Source: CAVVSD01 sp963837655 | GTDB taxonomy: Bacteria > Actinomycetota > Thermoleophilia > Solirubrobacterales > Solirubrobacteraceae | Direction of reading: 5' to 3' | NCBI GenBank assembly: GCA_963837655.1 | Contig: CAWIOK010000001.1 | Coordinates: 186,001-250,000 of the forward strand | DNA: 64,000 bases | Part shown: positions 37,082 through 49,526 of the stretch, one piece after another | How the letters are laid out: each line of letters begins with the position of its first letter | Position numbering within the stretch: the stretch's first letter is position 1 | Notes under the pieces: generated by a model | What the model was told of the DNA's origin: nothing | The model's database searches: none | Seen by the model: the letters and a program-made list of their open reading frames with translations, nothing else | Translations under genes and position numbers: made by a program

Positions 37082-38841
37082 TTCGTCGGGGACTTGCCGC
37101 CGTTCGCCTTGCGGGCCGCGTCGTAGCGCGCGACGTCCTTGTCGAACTGCGCCGCGGTGCGTGAGAACGCGTGCTCGCCGCACGTGCCGGGCTTCACGAC
37201 GTAGTAGAGGTAGTCGCGGGCTGGCAGGGTTCGCGGCCGCCTTGATCGACGCCAGGCCAGGGTTGCCGATCGGCGTCGGCGGGAGCCCGCGGTGCAGGCG
37301 CGTGTTGTACGGGCGAGTTGCGCCGCAGGTCGCTCTGCGTGAGCGGCGTGGACCAGTTGCCCGTCGCGTAGCGGATCGTGGCGTCGATGCCGAGCGGGAC
37401 GTTCTCGCGCAGGCGGTTCTGGATGACAGCGGAGATGATCGGCCGCTCCTTGGCGACGCGCGCCTCGCGCTCGACCATGGAGGCGATGATGAGCACGTCG
37501 TAGGGGTCGAGGTTGCGCCGCTTCGCCTGCGTCATGTTCACCTTGGCGAAGTTCTCCTCGAAGGCGTCGAGCTGGCGGTTGCGCAGCGTCCCGACACTGG
37601 CGTCCTTGCGCACCTCGTACGTGGCGGGGAACAGGAAGCCCTCCAGTGAGCTGCCGCACGGGCGCGCCGTACTTGCGCATGCTGAAGCCTGCGGGCGCCT
37701 TGGCCGTCGCGTCCATGTAGCTGCCGGACAGCCCCGCCTTGCGGGCGATCGCGGCGATGTCGCGTCGCGTGCGGCCCTCGGGGATCACGACGTTGACGAC
37801 AGGGGCCGACTCCGCGTCGGTGGGCTTCGCGCTCAGCGCGTCGATCGCGGCGCCGTAGCTCATGTCGTGACGCAGGACGTGGCGCCCGGAGCGCAGGTCG
37901 CCGCGCGCGCCGGACAGGCTGGCGCGGATCGAGAAGATGAAGCCCGAGTCGACGACGCCGGCGTTCGCGAGGACGTCGCCGATCTTGCCCGAGCTGGCTC
38001 CCTGCGGGATCGTGACGGTGACGCTCCCGGTGCCCGAGTTGCCGAACGGCTGCGGCGAACGCGTTGACGAGCCACAGCAGGACCGCGATCACGACGAGGA
38101 TCGCCACGAGCGCCGCGATCCGGGCGGGACCGCGCCTGCCGCGCGTGCGCGGGACCGCGCGGCACGTCGCCGGGCGGCGTCATCACGGTGCCGCCCCGCC
38201 GGCGGCTTCGGCGCGTCCGCCGCGGGGCGCTGCGGGCCGTCGTCACCGGCTCGGTGTCCGGCAGACTGCCCGCGGGTGCGGGCGGCGGCGCGGCCGGCTC
38301 AGGCTGGATCTGGCGCAGCGGGCGGTCGGGCAGGGCCTCGCCGCGCTTCGCCGCGTCCTGCCAGGCGATGTCGAGGTCGTCGGGGTCGACGTCCGGCGGC
38401 GTGTGGCCGCGAGCCGCCGCGATCTCGTCGGAGGAGAACGCGCGGGTGGCGTGGTCCACCTCGGGCTCCGGCTCCGGCTCCGGCTGCCGCGGCGCTCGGC
38501 GACCGAGCGCCTCCGCCTCGTCGGCGGGCGTGAACTCGCGGGTGGCGCCACCGTCCTCGACGGGCTCCGGCTCCGGCTGCGGCTCCGGCTCTGGATCTGG
38601 ATCTGGATCTGGCTCGGGCTCTGGGTGCGCCTCCCAGGCCACGATGTCGCTCCGGCTCCGGGACGACCAACGGATCCGGCGGCGGCGGCTCGACCGGATC
38701 GGCACTGACCGCCGGATCATCGATCGAGGGCGGCTCCTCCCCCTCGCGGGCAGCGCGACGGGCAGCGCGCTCGAGCCGGGCGCGCTCGCGATCCTCGGCG
38801 CTGCGTTCTGAGCGCTGGTTGTCCTGTCGACCGAACGGCAT
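37075..38841 (-). CDS. mltG: Endolytic murein transglycosylase MltG (several frameshifts)
   Basis: About 588 aa reconstructed. A long disordered N-tail (MPFGRQDNQRSERSAEDRERARLERAARRA, then Pro/Glu/Asp repeats) leads to a membrane helix AILVVIAVLLWLVNAFA. A LysM-like/YceG domain follows, with VVIPEGRTRRDIAAIARKAGLSG, DVLIIASMVEREARV (catalytic Glu region) and IQNRLRENVPLGIDATIRYATG. The C-terminus YYVVKPGTCGEHAFSRTAAQFDKDVARY is usual. Frame changes near 38655, 38160, 38055, 37865, 37655, 37320 and 37225. It cuts nascent glycan strands and terminates their elongation. Confidence 0.85.
38460..38640 (-). repeat. Short tandem hexanucleotide repeats coding Pro-Glu/Pro-Asp tract in mltG
   Basis: Two clusters of imperfect 6-bp units, ggctcc and ggatct in plus-strand terms (38465-38485 and 38565-38625), encode runs such as PEPEPDPDPDPEPEP. 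The stretch is acidic and proline-rich and forms a cytoplasmic spacer ahead of the membrane helix. Such repeats are prone to length change. Confidence 0.7.
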
Positions 38842-38941
38842 GAATGGCGGGACGCACGGCGAGGAGAGACATTCGCTGCCTCCCGACCCCGGTGCATTGG
38901 CGCCTCACCCTAGCGACGACACCCCCTGTAGCTTCGTGACG

Positions 38942-39138
38942 ATGGGCTCGTACGCGCGGAGCATCGCCGTCCCGCGCGTCCCCTCGCTGCCGGCGACGGG
39001 CACGGTCGCGCGGCTGCCCATCGAGATCAACAGCCTCGCCGTCGTGCTGCTGCTGCAGGGCCAGCACGGTGGGTTGGGCGTCGCGGGCCTCGCGGCCGGA
39101 GCGCCCGCGCTGAGCCGCCGGGCGACCCTGCGCGTGCC

Positions 39139-39140
<2 letters not shown>
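38942..39140 (+). pseudogene. N-terminal remnant of an MFS transporter
   Basis: MGSYARSIAVPRVPSLPATGTVARLPIEINSLAVVLLLQG and GGLGVAGLAAGAPALSRRATL resemble the first helix pair of a group of actinobacterial MFS transporters (VARLLAxxxLARLPxGINxLAxVLxL...). Similarity stops at about 39115, where the sequence meets the 3' end of the UvrA-like gene. The remaining 350 or so residues of a transporter are absent, so this looks like a truncated relic. Confidence 0.5.
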
Positions 39141-41493
<2,353 letters not shown>

Positions 41494-41498
41494 GCCGC

Positions 41499-41918
41499 TC
41501 AGCGCAGCTCCTGGACGCGGATGAGGTTGCCAGAGGGATCGCGGACAGCGCAGTCGCGCACGCCGTAGGGCTGGTCGGTCGGCTCCTGGACGACCTCGGC
41601 GTCTCCCGCCTGCATGCGTTGGAACGCGGCATCGAGGTCGCCCGTGGCCAGGTTGATGCTCGCGAAGGTGCCCTTGGCCATCATCTCGGCGATCGTGCGA
41701 CGCTCGTCGTCGGTGATGCCCGGCGTGGCGGCCGGCGGGTACAGGACGATCGATGTGCCGGGCTGGTTGGAGGGGCCGACGGTGATCCAGTGCATCCCGC
41801 CGTACTCGACGTCGTTGCGGACCTCGAAGCCGAGGGTGTCGCGGTAGAAGGCGACCGCGGCCTCCGGGTCGTCCTGCGGGAGCATGGCTGCGTGGATGTT
41901 GATGTCCATGGCGGCCAC
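41499..41918 (-). CDS. VOC-family (glyoxalase/bleomycin-resistance-like) protein
   Basis: A 139-aa single-domain protein: INIHAAMLPQDDPEAAVAFYRDTLGFEV, GMHWITVGP, ASINLATGDLDAAFQRMQAGDAEVV and AVRDPSGNLIRVQEL. It is either a drug-binding or a metal-dependent VOC enzyme. The start is either 41918 (MAAMDI) or 41909 (MDINIH). It sits 1 bp after the AraC-type regulator and 5 bp before the UvrA-like gene, so it is probably co-regulated with both. Confidence 0.87.
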   Translation of the reverse strand: MAAMDINIHAAMLPQDDPEAAVAFYRDTLGFEVRNDVEYGGMHWITVGPSNQPGTSIVLYPPAATPGITDDERRTIAEMMAKGTFASINLATGDLDAAFQRMQAGDAEVVQEPTDQPYGVRDCAVRDPSGNLIRVQELR

Positions 41919-41919
41919 G

Positions 41920-42363
41920 TTACGTACGGGTCGTGACCGGCGCTTCTCGATTCCTGATCGGTCGGGTCACCTGCTTGGCGACGCACGGCGGCATCCCGGC
42001 CGCCGGGCCCGGCGACGTGCGGCGGTACTCGCCGGGCGGCATGCCCACGAGCTCCGTGAAGCGAGTGCTGAACGTCCCCAGCGACGAGCAGCCGACCTCG
42101 AAGCAGACCTCGGTGACGCTGAGGTCGCCGCGGCGGAGCAGCGCCATCGCGCGCTCGATGCGACGCGTCATCACGTAGCTGTAGGGCGACTCACCGTACG
42201 CGAGCCGGAACTGGCGGCTGAGGTGCCCTGCAGACATGTGCGCGCCGCGCGCGAGCGCCTCGACGTCCAGCGGCTGCGCGTACTCCCGGTCGATCCGGTC
42301 CCGGACCCGGCGCAGCCGCGCGAGGTCGCTCAGGCGCTGATCCACCGTGGGTCTCCCGGACAC
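41920..42363 (-). CDS. AraC-family transcriptional regulator (HTH domain only)
   Basis: A 147-aa protein: two helix-turn-helix motifs of the AraC C-terminal domain (LDVEALARGAHMSAGHLSRQFRLAYGESPYSYVMTRRI and LSVTEVCFEVGCSSLGTFSTRFTELVGMPPGEYR) plus a short tail. No ligand-binding N-terminal domain is present. It probably activates the VOC and UvrA-like genes that follow it, perhaps SoxS/Rob style by abundance or by a tail-bound effector (inference). Confidence 0.88.
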   Translation of the reverse strand: MSGRPTVDQRLSDLARLRRVRDRIDREYAQPLDVEALARGAHMSAGHLSRQFRLAYGESPYSYVMTRRIERAMALLRRGDLSVTEVCFEVGCSSLGTFSTRFTELVGMPPGEYRRTSPGPAAGMPPCVAKQVTRPIRNREAPVTTRT

Positions 42364-42372
42364 CGCGACGTC

Positions 42373-42657
42373 CTACGCGGGCAGGTCACCCACGGGGTCG
42401 AGGTGCTCGATCTCGAGCTTGCCGATCACGCCGCCTTTGATCATCGAGTCCTGGACGACGGGGTCCTGCAGGAACTCGGAGAACGCCTCGCGGCTCTCCC
42501 ACTTGAGATGCAGGATCACGGCGTGTGCGTCGTCCTGCGACCGCAGCACGCTCACGCCCCTGGAGCCCAGCCGCTCGCGCGCCGAGCCCCGCTCCTGGAA
42601 CCCCTGCCAGAACGCGTCGAAGTCCCGGACCTTCAACCGCATGAGGATGTCGACCAT
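42373..42657 (-). CDS. Small dimeric alpha/beta-barrel-like protein
   Basis: A 94-aa protein: MVDILMRLKVRDFDAFWQGFQERGSARERLGSRGVSVLRSQDD, VILHLKWESREAFSEFLQDP. The strand-helix-strand pattern with W..F/FW..F is that of antibiotic-biosynthesis-monooxygenase/ferredoxin-like dimers. No catalytic residue is evident. It lies 9 bp before the AraC gene in the same direction. Confidence 0.7.
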   Translation of the reverse strand: MVDILMRLKVRDFDAFWQGFQERGSARERLGSRGVSVLRSQDDAHAVILHLKWESREAFSEFLQDPVVQDSMIKGGVIGKLEIEHLDPVGDLPA

Positions 42658-42666
42658 CGGCCGAGC

Positions 42667-43084
42667 CTACGCAAGATCGCCGGGGGAAGACCTCACCGCG
42701 AGCCAGGCCTCGAGCAGGTGGGCGGCGGCTCGGGAGTCCAGCGAGGACCCCCCACCGCCCGGATCCCGGAGCGCCTGGACCGTCGTGAGGCGCTCGTCGT
42801 AGAGCTCGACCGGCACGTCGGGCCCGAGGCGCTCCGCGAGCCGCGCGGCGAAGGCGCGGGCCTCCTCGGTCTGCGCCGTGTCCGCGCCCGACATGCCCAG
42901 CGGGAGCCCGACGACGACGCGCCCGACCTCGCGCTCGCGCACGAGCTCGGCCAGGCGCCCGATCCCGCGCCGCGTCGCAGGACGCAGCACCGGATCGATC
43001 GGGCGTCGCGAGCGTCCCGGTCGGGTCGCTGAGCGCGCAGCCGCAGCGCGCGCTGCCGTAGTCGAGCGCCAGAACCCTGGGCAC
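42667..43084 (-). CDS. ruvX: Holliday junction resolvase-like / pre-16S rRNA nuclease RuvX (YqgF), one frameshift
   Basis: About 139 aa. VPRVLALDYGSARCGCALSDPTGTLATPD carries the RNase H-like first Asp (LDYG). After a frame change near 43005, RVVVGLPLGMSGADTAQTEEARAFAARL holds the VGLP motif, VELYDERLTTVQA the third acidic site (DERLTT), and DSRAAAHLLEAWL the last Asp. GTG start at 43084, 1 bp after the alaS stop. The family processes 16S rRNA 5' ends. Confidence 0.88.
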
Positions 43085-43085
43085 G

Positions 43086-45718
43086 CTACGCGACGCCGAG
43101 GGCGGCAGCGATCGCGGCGCGGGCGGCGTCGAGCGCCTCGGGCAGCTTGTCGGGCTCGCGCCCGCCGGCCTGCGCCATCGTGTCGCGCCCGCCGCCGCCG
43201 CCGCCGACGACGCCGGCCGCCGATCTTCACGACCTCGCCCGCCTTGACGCCGCGCGACACCAGCCCCGGCGTCACCGCCGCGACGAGGTGCACGCGCTCG
43301 TCGGCCGTCATGCCGAGCACGACCGCGGCGTCGCTGCCGAGCTGGCCCTTGACCTTGTCCGCCACGTCCACGAGCGCCTTGACGTCGTCGATGTCGACCG
43401 TCTCGATGACGACCCGCGCGCCGTCCAGCGCCTGCTCGCGCGCGGCGAGCACGTCGACGTCCACGCCGCCGCCCGACGGACGCCTTCGCCGCCTGCTTGG
43501 CGCGCTGCTGCAGCGCCACGATGGCCTCGGGCACGCGGTCGGGCTGGGTGCGCAGCGCCCGCGCCGCCTCGTGCAGGAGCGCGTCGTGCGAGCGGGCGTG
43601 CGCGACCGCCTCCGGCCCCGTGATCGCCTCGATGCGGCGCACGTTCGCCGCGCTGGAGCCCTCGCTCGTGACCTTCAGCAGCCCGATCTCCGCCGTCGAG
43701 CGGACATGCGTGCCGCCGCACAGCTCGCGCGACCACGAGCCGTCGCCGATCTCGACCATCCGCACGATGTCGCCGTACTTCTCGCCGAACAGCGCGGTGG
43801 CGCCGAGCGCCTTGGCCTCGTCGAGCGTCGTGACGATCGGGCGCACGGGGTCGTTGCCGGTGATCCACGCGTTGACCTGGTCCTCGACCGCGCGGATGTC
43901 CTCGTCGGACAGGCGCGAGCCGTGGGTGAAGTCGAAGCGCAGCTTGTCCGGGCCCAACGTAGGAGCCGGCCTGGCGCACGTGCGCGCCCAGCCGCGCGCG
44001 CAGCGCCGCGTGCAGGAGGTGCGTCGCGGTGTGGTTGGCCGCCGTCGCGTGGCGCGCCTTGCGGTCGACGCGGGCCACGACCCGCTCGCCCGGCTTGCAG
44101 CTCGCCCGCGATCGGCTCGACCACGACGGCCTGGTCGTCGCCCAGGCGCAGGACGTCGACGACCTGCGCGCGGCAGTCGCCGTCCTCGCACTCGATCGTG
44201 CCGCCGTCGGCCACCTGGCCGCCGCCGGTCGCGTAGAACGGGCGACTCGGCGAGCTTGACGATCATCGACGAGCCATCGGCCTCCAGGACGCCGACCGTC
44301 GTGCGCTGCTCGAGCGCCTCGTAGCCGGTGAAGTCCGTCTGCGCCGACGCCTTGGCCAGCTCGGTCGCCCGCGAGCGCAGATCGCCGCTGAGCGACGCTC
44401 CGGCGCGGCCGCCGGCCCGCGCACGCGCGCGCTGCTGCTCCATGAGCGAGTCGAAGCCCTCGGTGTCGACCTCCAGGCCCTGCTCGAGCGCGAGCTCGCG
44501 GGTGACCTCGAACGGGAAGCCGAACGTGTCGTGCAGGCGGAACGCGTCCTCGGCAGGGATGGAGCCGGTCCTCCCTGGAGCGCTCGATGACCTCGCTCGA
44601 GCAGCTTCGTGCCCTGCTCCAGCGTGCGGCCGAAGCCCTCCTCCTCCGCCTTGACCCAGCGGAGGATGACGTCGCGCTCAGCGACGAGCTCGGGGTACGC
44701 GGCGCCCATGACGTCGACGACGACGTCGACGAAGCGCGGCATGAAGCCGGGCTCGATGCCGATGTGGTGGCCCTGCTGGATCGCACGGCGCATGACGCGG
44801 CGCAGGATGTACCCGCGGTCCTCGTTGGACGGCACGACGCCGTCGGCGATGAGGAACGTCATCGCCCGCGAGTGGTCGGCCAGGATGCGCAGCGCGCGCT
44901 CGTCGGGGTTCGGCGTGCGGCGAGAGCTCGCGGCCCAGCGCCATGAGCGGCGCGAACTGGTCGGTCTCGAAGATCGTCGGCGCGTCCTGCTGGATGAGCG
45001 CCATGCGGTTCAGGCCCAGGCCGGTGTCGATGTTCTGGTTCGGCAGCGGCGTGAGCGTGCCGATCGGATCCTGGTTGAACTGCATGAACACGAGGTTCCA
45101 GTACTCGAGGAAGCGCTCGTTCTCCCCGCCGGGCAGGTCCTCGGGCGAGCCGAAGGCGACGCCGCGGTCCAGGTAGAGCTCCGAGCACGGCCCGCACGGG
45201 CCCGTCGGGCCCGCCTGCCAGAAGTTCTCCGAGCGCGGGCACAGGACGATGCGCTCGCGCGGGACGCCGACCGACTCCCAGGCGGCGATCGCCTCCTCGT
45301 CGGGCCCGAGGCCCAGCTCCTCGTCGCCCTCGAAGACGGTGATCCAGATGTCCTCCGGCTTGAAGCCGAACCCTTCCAGCGACAGCTCCCACGCGTACTC
45401 GACCGCGCCCTGCTTGAAGTAGTCGCCCAGCGAGAAGTTGCCGAGCATCTCGAAGAACGTCAGGTGGCGCGCGGTGTTGCCGACGTTCTCGATGTCGGTC
45501 GTGCGGAAGCACTTCTGACAGGACGTCAGCCGGTGGTGCGGCGGGCGCTCCTGGCCGAGGAAGTACGGCTTGAGCGGGTGCATCCCGGCGGTCGTGAGCA
45601 GGACCGACGGGTCGTAGTCTGCCGGGACGAGCGATCCCGATGCGCGGCGCATGTGGCCGCGCTGCTCGAAGAAGGAGAGGTAGGTCTCCCGGATCTCATC
45701 GCTCGTCAGTCCGGTCAT
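43086..45718 (-). CDS. alaS: Alanyl-tRNA synthetase (several frameshifts)
   Basis: About 877 aa footprint. The N-terminus TSDEIRETYLSFFEQRGHMRRASGSLVP, motif 2 region TSCQKCFRTTDIENVGNTARHLTFFEMLGNFS and GPTGPCGPCSELYLDRG are intact in one frame to about 44930. Later frames carry VVPSNEDRGYILRRVMRRAIQQG, the editing-site HTATHLLHAALR, CGGTHVRSTAEIG, and a C-terminal DHHA1-type domain with GGGGRDTMAQAGG in shifted frames. The end AIAAALGVA is at 43086. About seven frame changes. An essential gene, so these are likely sequencing errors. Confidence 0.93.
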
Positions 45719-45741
45719 GCCGGTGAGGATACGGCCCGCAA

Positions 45742-47283
45742 TCAGGCGGGAGCCGATGCTTCGCCCGCGAGCTCGCAGCGGTTCTTGCCCGCCGCCTTCG
45801 CGCGGTACAGCGCCTCGTCGGCCGCGCGGCGCAACGTGTCGCCGTCGGGAGCGTCCGCCGGGTAGGCGGCGAGGCCCGCGCTGACCGTGACGCCGGCGGT
45901 CGGGCAGCACGTCGAGCGCTGCCACGGCGACGCGCAGGCGCTCGGCGACGAGCAACGCCTCCTGCGGCGCCGGCGCCGGGCGTGAGCAGCGCGAACTCCT
46001 CGCCGCCGATGCGCGCGAACGTGTCCCCCGGGCGCACCACGTCGTGCCCGCACGCGGCGACGCGCCGCAGCACCTCGTCGCCGGCGTCGTGACCGTGGAC
46101 GTCGTTGATCGCCCTTGAAGTCGTCGATGTCGAGCATCGTGAGCGCGAGCTCGCCGTCGTCGCGGCGCGCACGCAGCAGCTCCCTGGCCAGCGCGTCCTG
46201 GAGCACGCGGCGGTTGTAGATGCCGGTCAGCGGGTCGCGGAGCGCCTGGTGGGACTTCTCGGTGTAGTCGCGGATGTGACTGAGGCCGACGGCGAGCTGG
46301 TCGCCGAGCACGCCGACGAGCCGGAGCGTCTCGGCTGCGAACGGCTCGTCGCGCCCGACCAGCATGACGCTGCCGAGCTGCTGGTCGCGCACGACGAGCG
46401 GCATGCCGACGGCGAACGGGTCGCCGTCGGGCAGCGTGGCGCCGGGCGGCAGCTGATGGTGTTCGCCGCCGAGCTCGATGTGGACGCTGCGGGCGTCGGA
46501 GACGTGCAGCAGCACCTGCAGGCCACGCTCGACGAGCGGGCGCTCGCCGCGCATGCGGGTGACGGCGTCGGCGAGGTCGGTGAGCGCGGCGAGCTCCGCG
46601 TTGCGGCGGACCATCTCGCGGCGCAGGTCGCGCTCGCGGGCGACCGCCCGGTGGCGGTCGCCGAGGACCCAGTTCTGCCGGGCGAACGCCAGCGCGCCGG
46701 CGATCGACCACGCGGCGCCCCAGACGGCGATCGCGAGCGACGACGGGCCGCGCAGCGACGAGCAGCAGCGCCAGCGAGGCCGGGAAGAGGGTCAGGTACG
46801 CGACAGGCGCGAGCACGTGGCGCCGGATCGGGGCCTCCGCGCCGTCCCCGGCGGTCGTGCGTGCGCCGGGCGGCGCGAGGGCGCGCGTGCACGGCGCCTG
46901 CGAGCGCGACGACGGCGACGCCCGAGGCCGAGGCGCGCAGCGTCCCCCCGCACGCGACGCCCGCGAGCAGGACCGCATAGGCGCCGCGCGAGCCACAGGA
47001 TCGCCCGGCGCGGCCTCGTCGCGCGCGTCCCGAACGCCATGCCCAGCGCGCCGGCGCCCGCCGCGAGCAGCCCGGCGGCCGCCACGGGCGCGGCCGGCCC
47101 GTCCAGTTCGGGGAGCACGCCGAAGCCGGCTGCGATCGTGGCGATCGCCACGCCGAGCAGGACGCCGTCGAAGACCTGCTCACCCCGTGCCTCGGACACC
47201 GCGCTGCGCAGGAGCGCGAACGAGGCGATGGCCAGCGCCAGGCAGGCGAGCACGGCCAGCACGGATGACGGGGACGGCGTCAC
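45742..47283 (-). CDS. Membrane GAF-GGDEF diguanylate cyclase (frameshifted)
   Basis: About 513 aa. Five or six N-terminal membrane helices (VLAVLACLALAIASFALL, FDGVLLGVAIATIAAGFGVL) precede a GAF domain (LADAVTRMRGERPLVERGLQVLLHV...) and a GGDEF domain: DPLTGIYNRRVLQDAL, DIDDFKG..NDVHGHDAGDEVLRRVA, then RIGGEEFALL. The active-site GGEEF is intact. RPGD lies five residues before it, which is the inhibitory I-site. Frame changes near 46985, 46760, 46115, 45980 and 45905. Cyclic-di-GMP made here could feed the pilus system (inference). Confidence 0.83.
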
Positions 47284-47371
47284 ATGAGCGCCATCGGCAG
47301 ACGGAGCCGACTCCGCCAGACTCCCCAGCCGGATCTACGGGATCCGTCCGGTCAGCTTGCTTACCGTGCGA

Positions 47372-48760
47372 TCAGACGATCGTGGCGGTGCCGACGACCT
47401 GATCGCCGGCCAGGAACACCGCCGTCTGGCCGGGCGCGGCGCCGTCGACGGGCTCCGCGAGACGCACCTCGTCGCCCTTGACGCTGCAGGCGACCGGCAG
47501 CGTGCGGTAGCGCAGCTTCACGGCCTCCGGCTCGCCGTGCAGCTCCAGGTCGCGGACGCGGACGGCGGACGTCGCGAGCTCGTCGCGCGTCCCGACCGTC
47601 ACGGTGTTGCGCGCCGCGTCCTTGCGCAGGACGTAGCGCGGCTCGCCCGCCGCGATGCCGAGACCGCGACGCTGGCCGACCGTGAAGTGATGCTGCCCAC
47701 TGTGCCGGCCGACGACGGCGCCGTCGCGATCGAGCATGTCGCCGGGGCGGTCGCGGAGCTCGGCGTGGCGGGCCAGGAACGCCGCGCGCGTCGTCCCGGC
47801 CAGGAAGCAGAGATCCTGCGAGTCGGGCTTGTCGGCGACGGTCAGGCGCGCCTCGGACGCCAGTGCACGCACCTCGCCCTTCGCGAGGCCGCCGAGCGGG
47901 AAGCGCAGCCGCGCCAGCGTCGACGGGGGCGTGGCGGCGAGCATGTACGTCTGGTCCTTGTCGCGGTCCTCGGCGAGCTGCAGGCGCCCGTCCCGGACCC
48001 GCGCGTAGTGCCCGGTGGCCAGTGCGGTGGCGCCGAGCCGGTCGGCGAACGCGACCATCGCATCGAGGCGCACGTGGCCGTTGCAGCGCACGCAGGGGTT
48101 CGGCGTCACGCCCGCGGCGTGTCCCGCGAGCCATGGCTCGACGACGCCGGCGCGGAACTCCTCGCGCAGGTCCAGCGTGAAGTGCGGCAGGCCCATCTCG
48201 TGGGCGAGGGAGCGGGCCGTGCGGACGGCCGCGGCCGAGCAGCACGAGCGCTCGGCGTCGTTTGCCGGGTCCGCCCACAGCTCGAGCGTGACCGCCGCGA
48301 CCTCCCGCGCCTCGGAGCTGGTGAGCAGCGCCGCGACGGCGCTGTCGACGCCGCCGCTCATCGCGACGAGGACGCGCCCGTCGGACGCCGGCACAGCGGC
48401 GTCGGCGCGGACCGCCTCACCCAGCGCACGGTGCAGCGCGTCGGACGCGAGGTCGGCGGCGTGCAGCTTGCCCGGGCTCAGGCCGCCGAGCTCGGCGGCG
48501 ATGACGGGAGCCCCGACGCGGGCCGCATCGAGCACGTGTGCGCCGTCGACGAGCTCGACCGCAGCCGATGCCGCGGCCTGCGCGGCGCCGCACCCGGAGG
48601 CGTCGAAGGTCGCCTCCGCGACGCTGTCTCCCTCCACACGGACGGAGATGCGGACGAGATCGCCGCACGCCGCGCCACCCGCCGCCCCGTCGTGCGCACC
48701 CGGAGGCGACGCACCGCGGCAGCGGGGATGGCGCAGGTGATCCTCGAAGCGCTCGTCCAC
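47372..48760 (-). CDS. mnmA: tRNA-specific 2-thiouridylase MnmA with an N-terminal IscU/NifU-like scaffold domain
   Basis: A 462-aa protein with an intact frame. Residues 1-118 match the Fe-S scaffold IscU: DHLRHPRCRG, ACGD (Cys32, Asp34), SGCGAAQAAAS (Cys57) and GKLHAAD. The third scaffold Cys is replaced by Ala101 after the conserved His. Residues 128-462 are MnmA: PP-loop SGGVDS (135-140), PNPCVRCN (Cys223, Cys226), KPDSQDLCFL (Cys318) and HHFTVGQRRGLG. It makes s2U34 in tRNA-Lys, -Glu and -Gln. Normal MnmA has about 360 residues, so the extra domain is a true fusion. Confidence 0.9.
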   Translation of the reverse strand: MDERFEDHLRHPRCRGASPPGAHDGAAGGAACGDLVRISVRVEGDSVAEATFDASGCGAAQAAASAAVELVDGAHVLDAARVGAPVIAAELGGLSPGKLHAADLASDALHRALGEAVRADAAVPASDGRVLVAMSGGVDSAVAALLTSSEAREVAAVTLELWADPANDAERSCCSAAAVRTARSLAHEMGLPHFTLDLREEFRAGVVEPWLAGHAAGVTPNPCVRCNGHVRLDAMVAFADRLGATALATGHYARVRDGRLQLAEDRDKDQTYMLAATPPSTLARLRFPLGGLAKGEVRALASEARLTVADKPDSQDLCFLAGTTRAAFLARHAELRDRPGDMLDRDGAVVGRHSGQHHFTVGQRRGLGIAAGEPRYVLRKDAARNTVTVGTRDELATSAVRVRDLELHGEPEAVKLRYRTLPVACSVKGDEVRLAEPVDGAAPGQTAVFLAGDQVVGTATIV

Positions 48761-48770
48761 CCGCTGCAGT

Positions 48771-49407
48771 CTAGGAGTGGCGGCCGATCGCGAACCTGGT
48801 CGACCTCGCCTGGCCCTCGGCCACGGCGCGGCAGATCGCGATCGCGACCGGCACGAGCACCAGGCCGATGACGACGCGCAGGACCGTCCAGCCGGGCGAG
48901 GTGCTGTCGAGCAGCGCGATCGTGTCGTCGGGGTCGTCGGGGAGCGCCCAGAACCACAGCGGCGACGTCAGCATGCTGAGCGCGACACCCCAGACCGTGA
49001 CGGCGATGGTGAACGTCGCGATGCCGATCGGCATGAGCACGACCGACCACAGCAGGTCGCGCCAGCCGCCCGGATCGGTCAGGACGGCCTTCGTGGTCTC
49101 CCATACGCCGTCGCGCTTCCAGGTGCGCTCGGGGGCGTGGACGGTCTCGCCGAGGACGTAGGACGCGCGGGCGCGCTCGACGGCGGCGAAGCCGCGGCGC
49201 GGCGAGCAGCGTGAGCATCAGGATGGGGATGCCGACGAGCGTGATGAGCAGGCCGCCGGCGAGCGAGACGCCCGTGACGGCGACGGTGAACGAGGCGATG
49301 CCGATCGGCAGGCCGAGGATGAGGTAGGCGAAGTCGCCTGCGAAGACGCTCGGCCGCAGCATGTGCGGCAGCGCCGGTCGGGATGCGGTGGAGAGCGTGG
49401 CGGTCAT
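48771..49407 (-). CDS. Stand-alone sensor-domain membrane protein (one frameshift)
   Basis: About 212 aa with four membrane helices: FAYLILGLPIGIASFTVAVTG, AGGLLITLVGIPILMLTLL, then after a frame change near 49205 LLWSVVLMPIGIATFTIAVTVW and a last helix LRVVIGLVLVPVAIAICRAV. The doubled LPIGIxxFTxAVT motif marks the actinobacterial Sensor domain usually fused N-terminally to LuxR-type histidine kinases. Here it is a separate gene downstream of such a kinase-regulator pair. Confidence 0.75.
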
Positions 49408-49508
49408 GGGCAGCATGCTCCGCGCAACGCGCGCCGGAGCCCAGACGGGTGCGCCACCGGCCGTGGCGAAGCCGCCAATGGCCGGGCGAAGCGCCTACCG
49501 ACCTGCCT

Positions 49509-49526
49509 GGGCGGGCTAGCCCGCCC
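49509..49526 (-). terminator. Perfect 18-bp palindrome at the end of the response regulator gene
   Basis: gggcgggctagcccgccc is self-complementary over its full length. It covers the likely stop codon of the response regulator and could serve as a terminator or an operator before the sensor-domain gene. No T-tract is visible. Confidence 0.4.
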
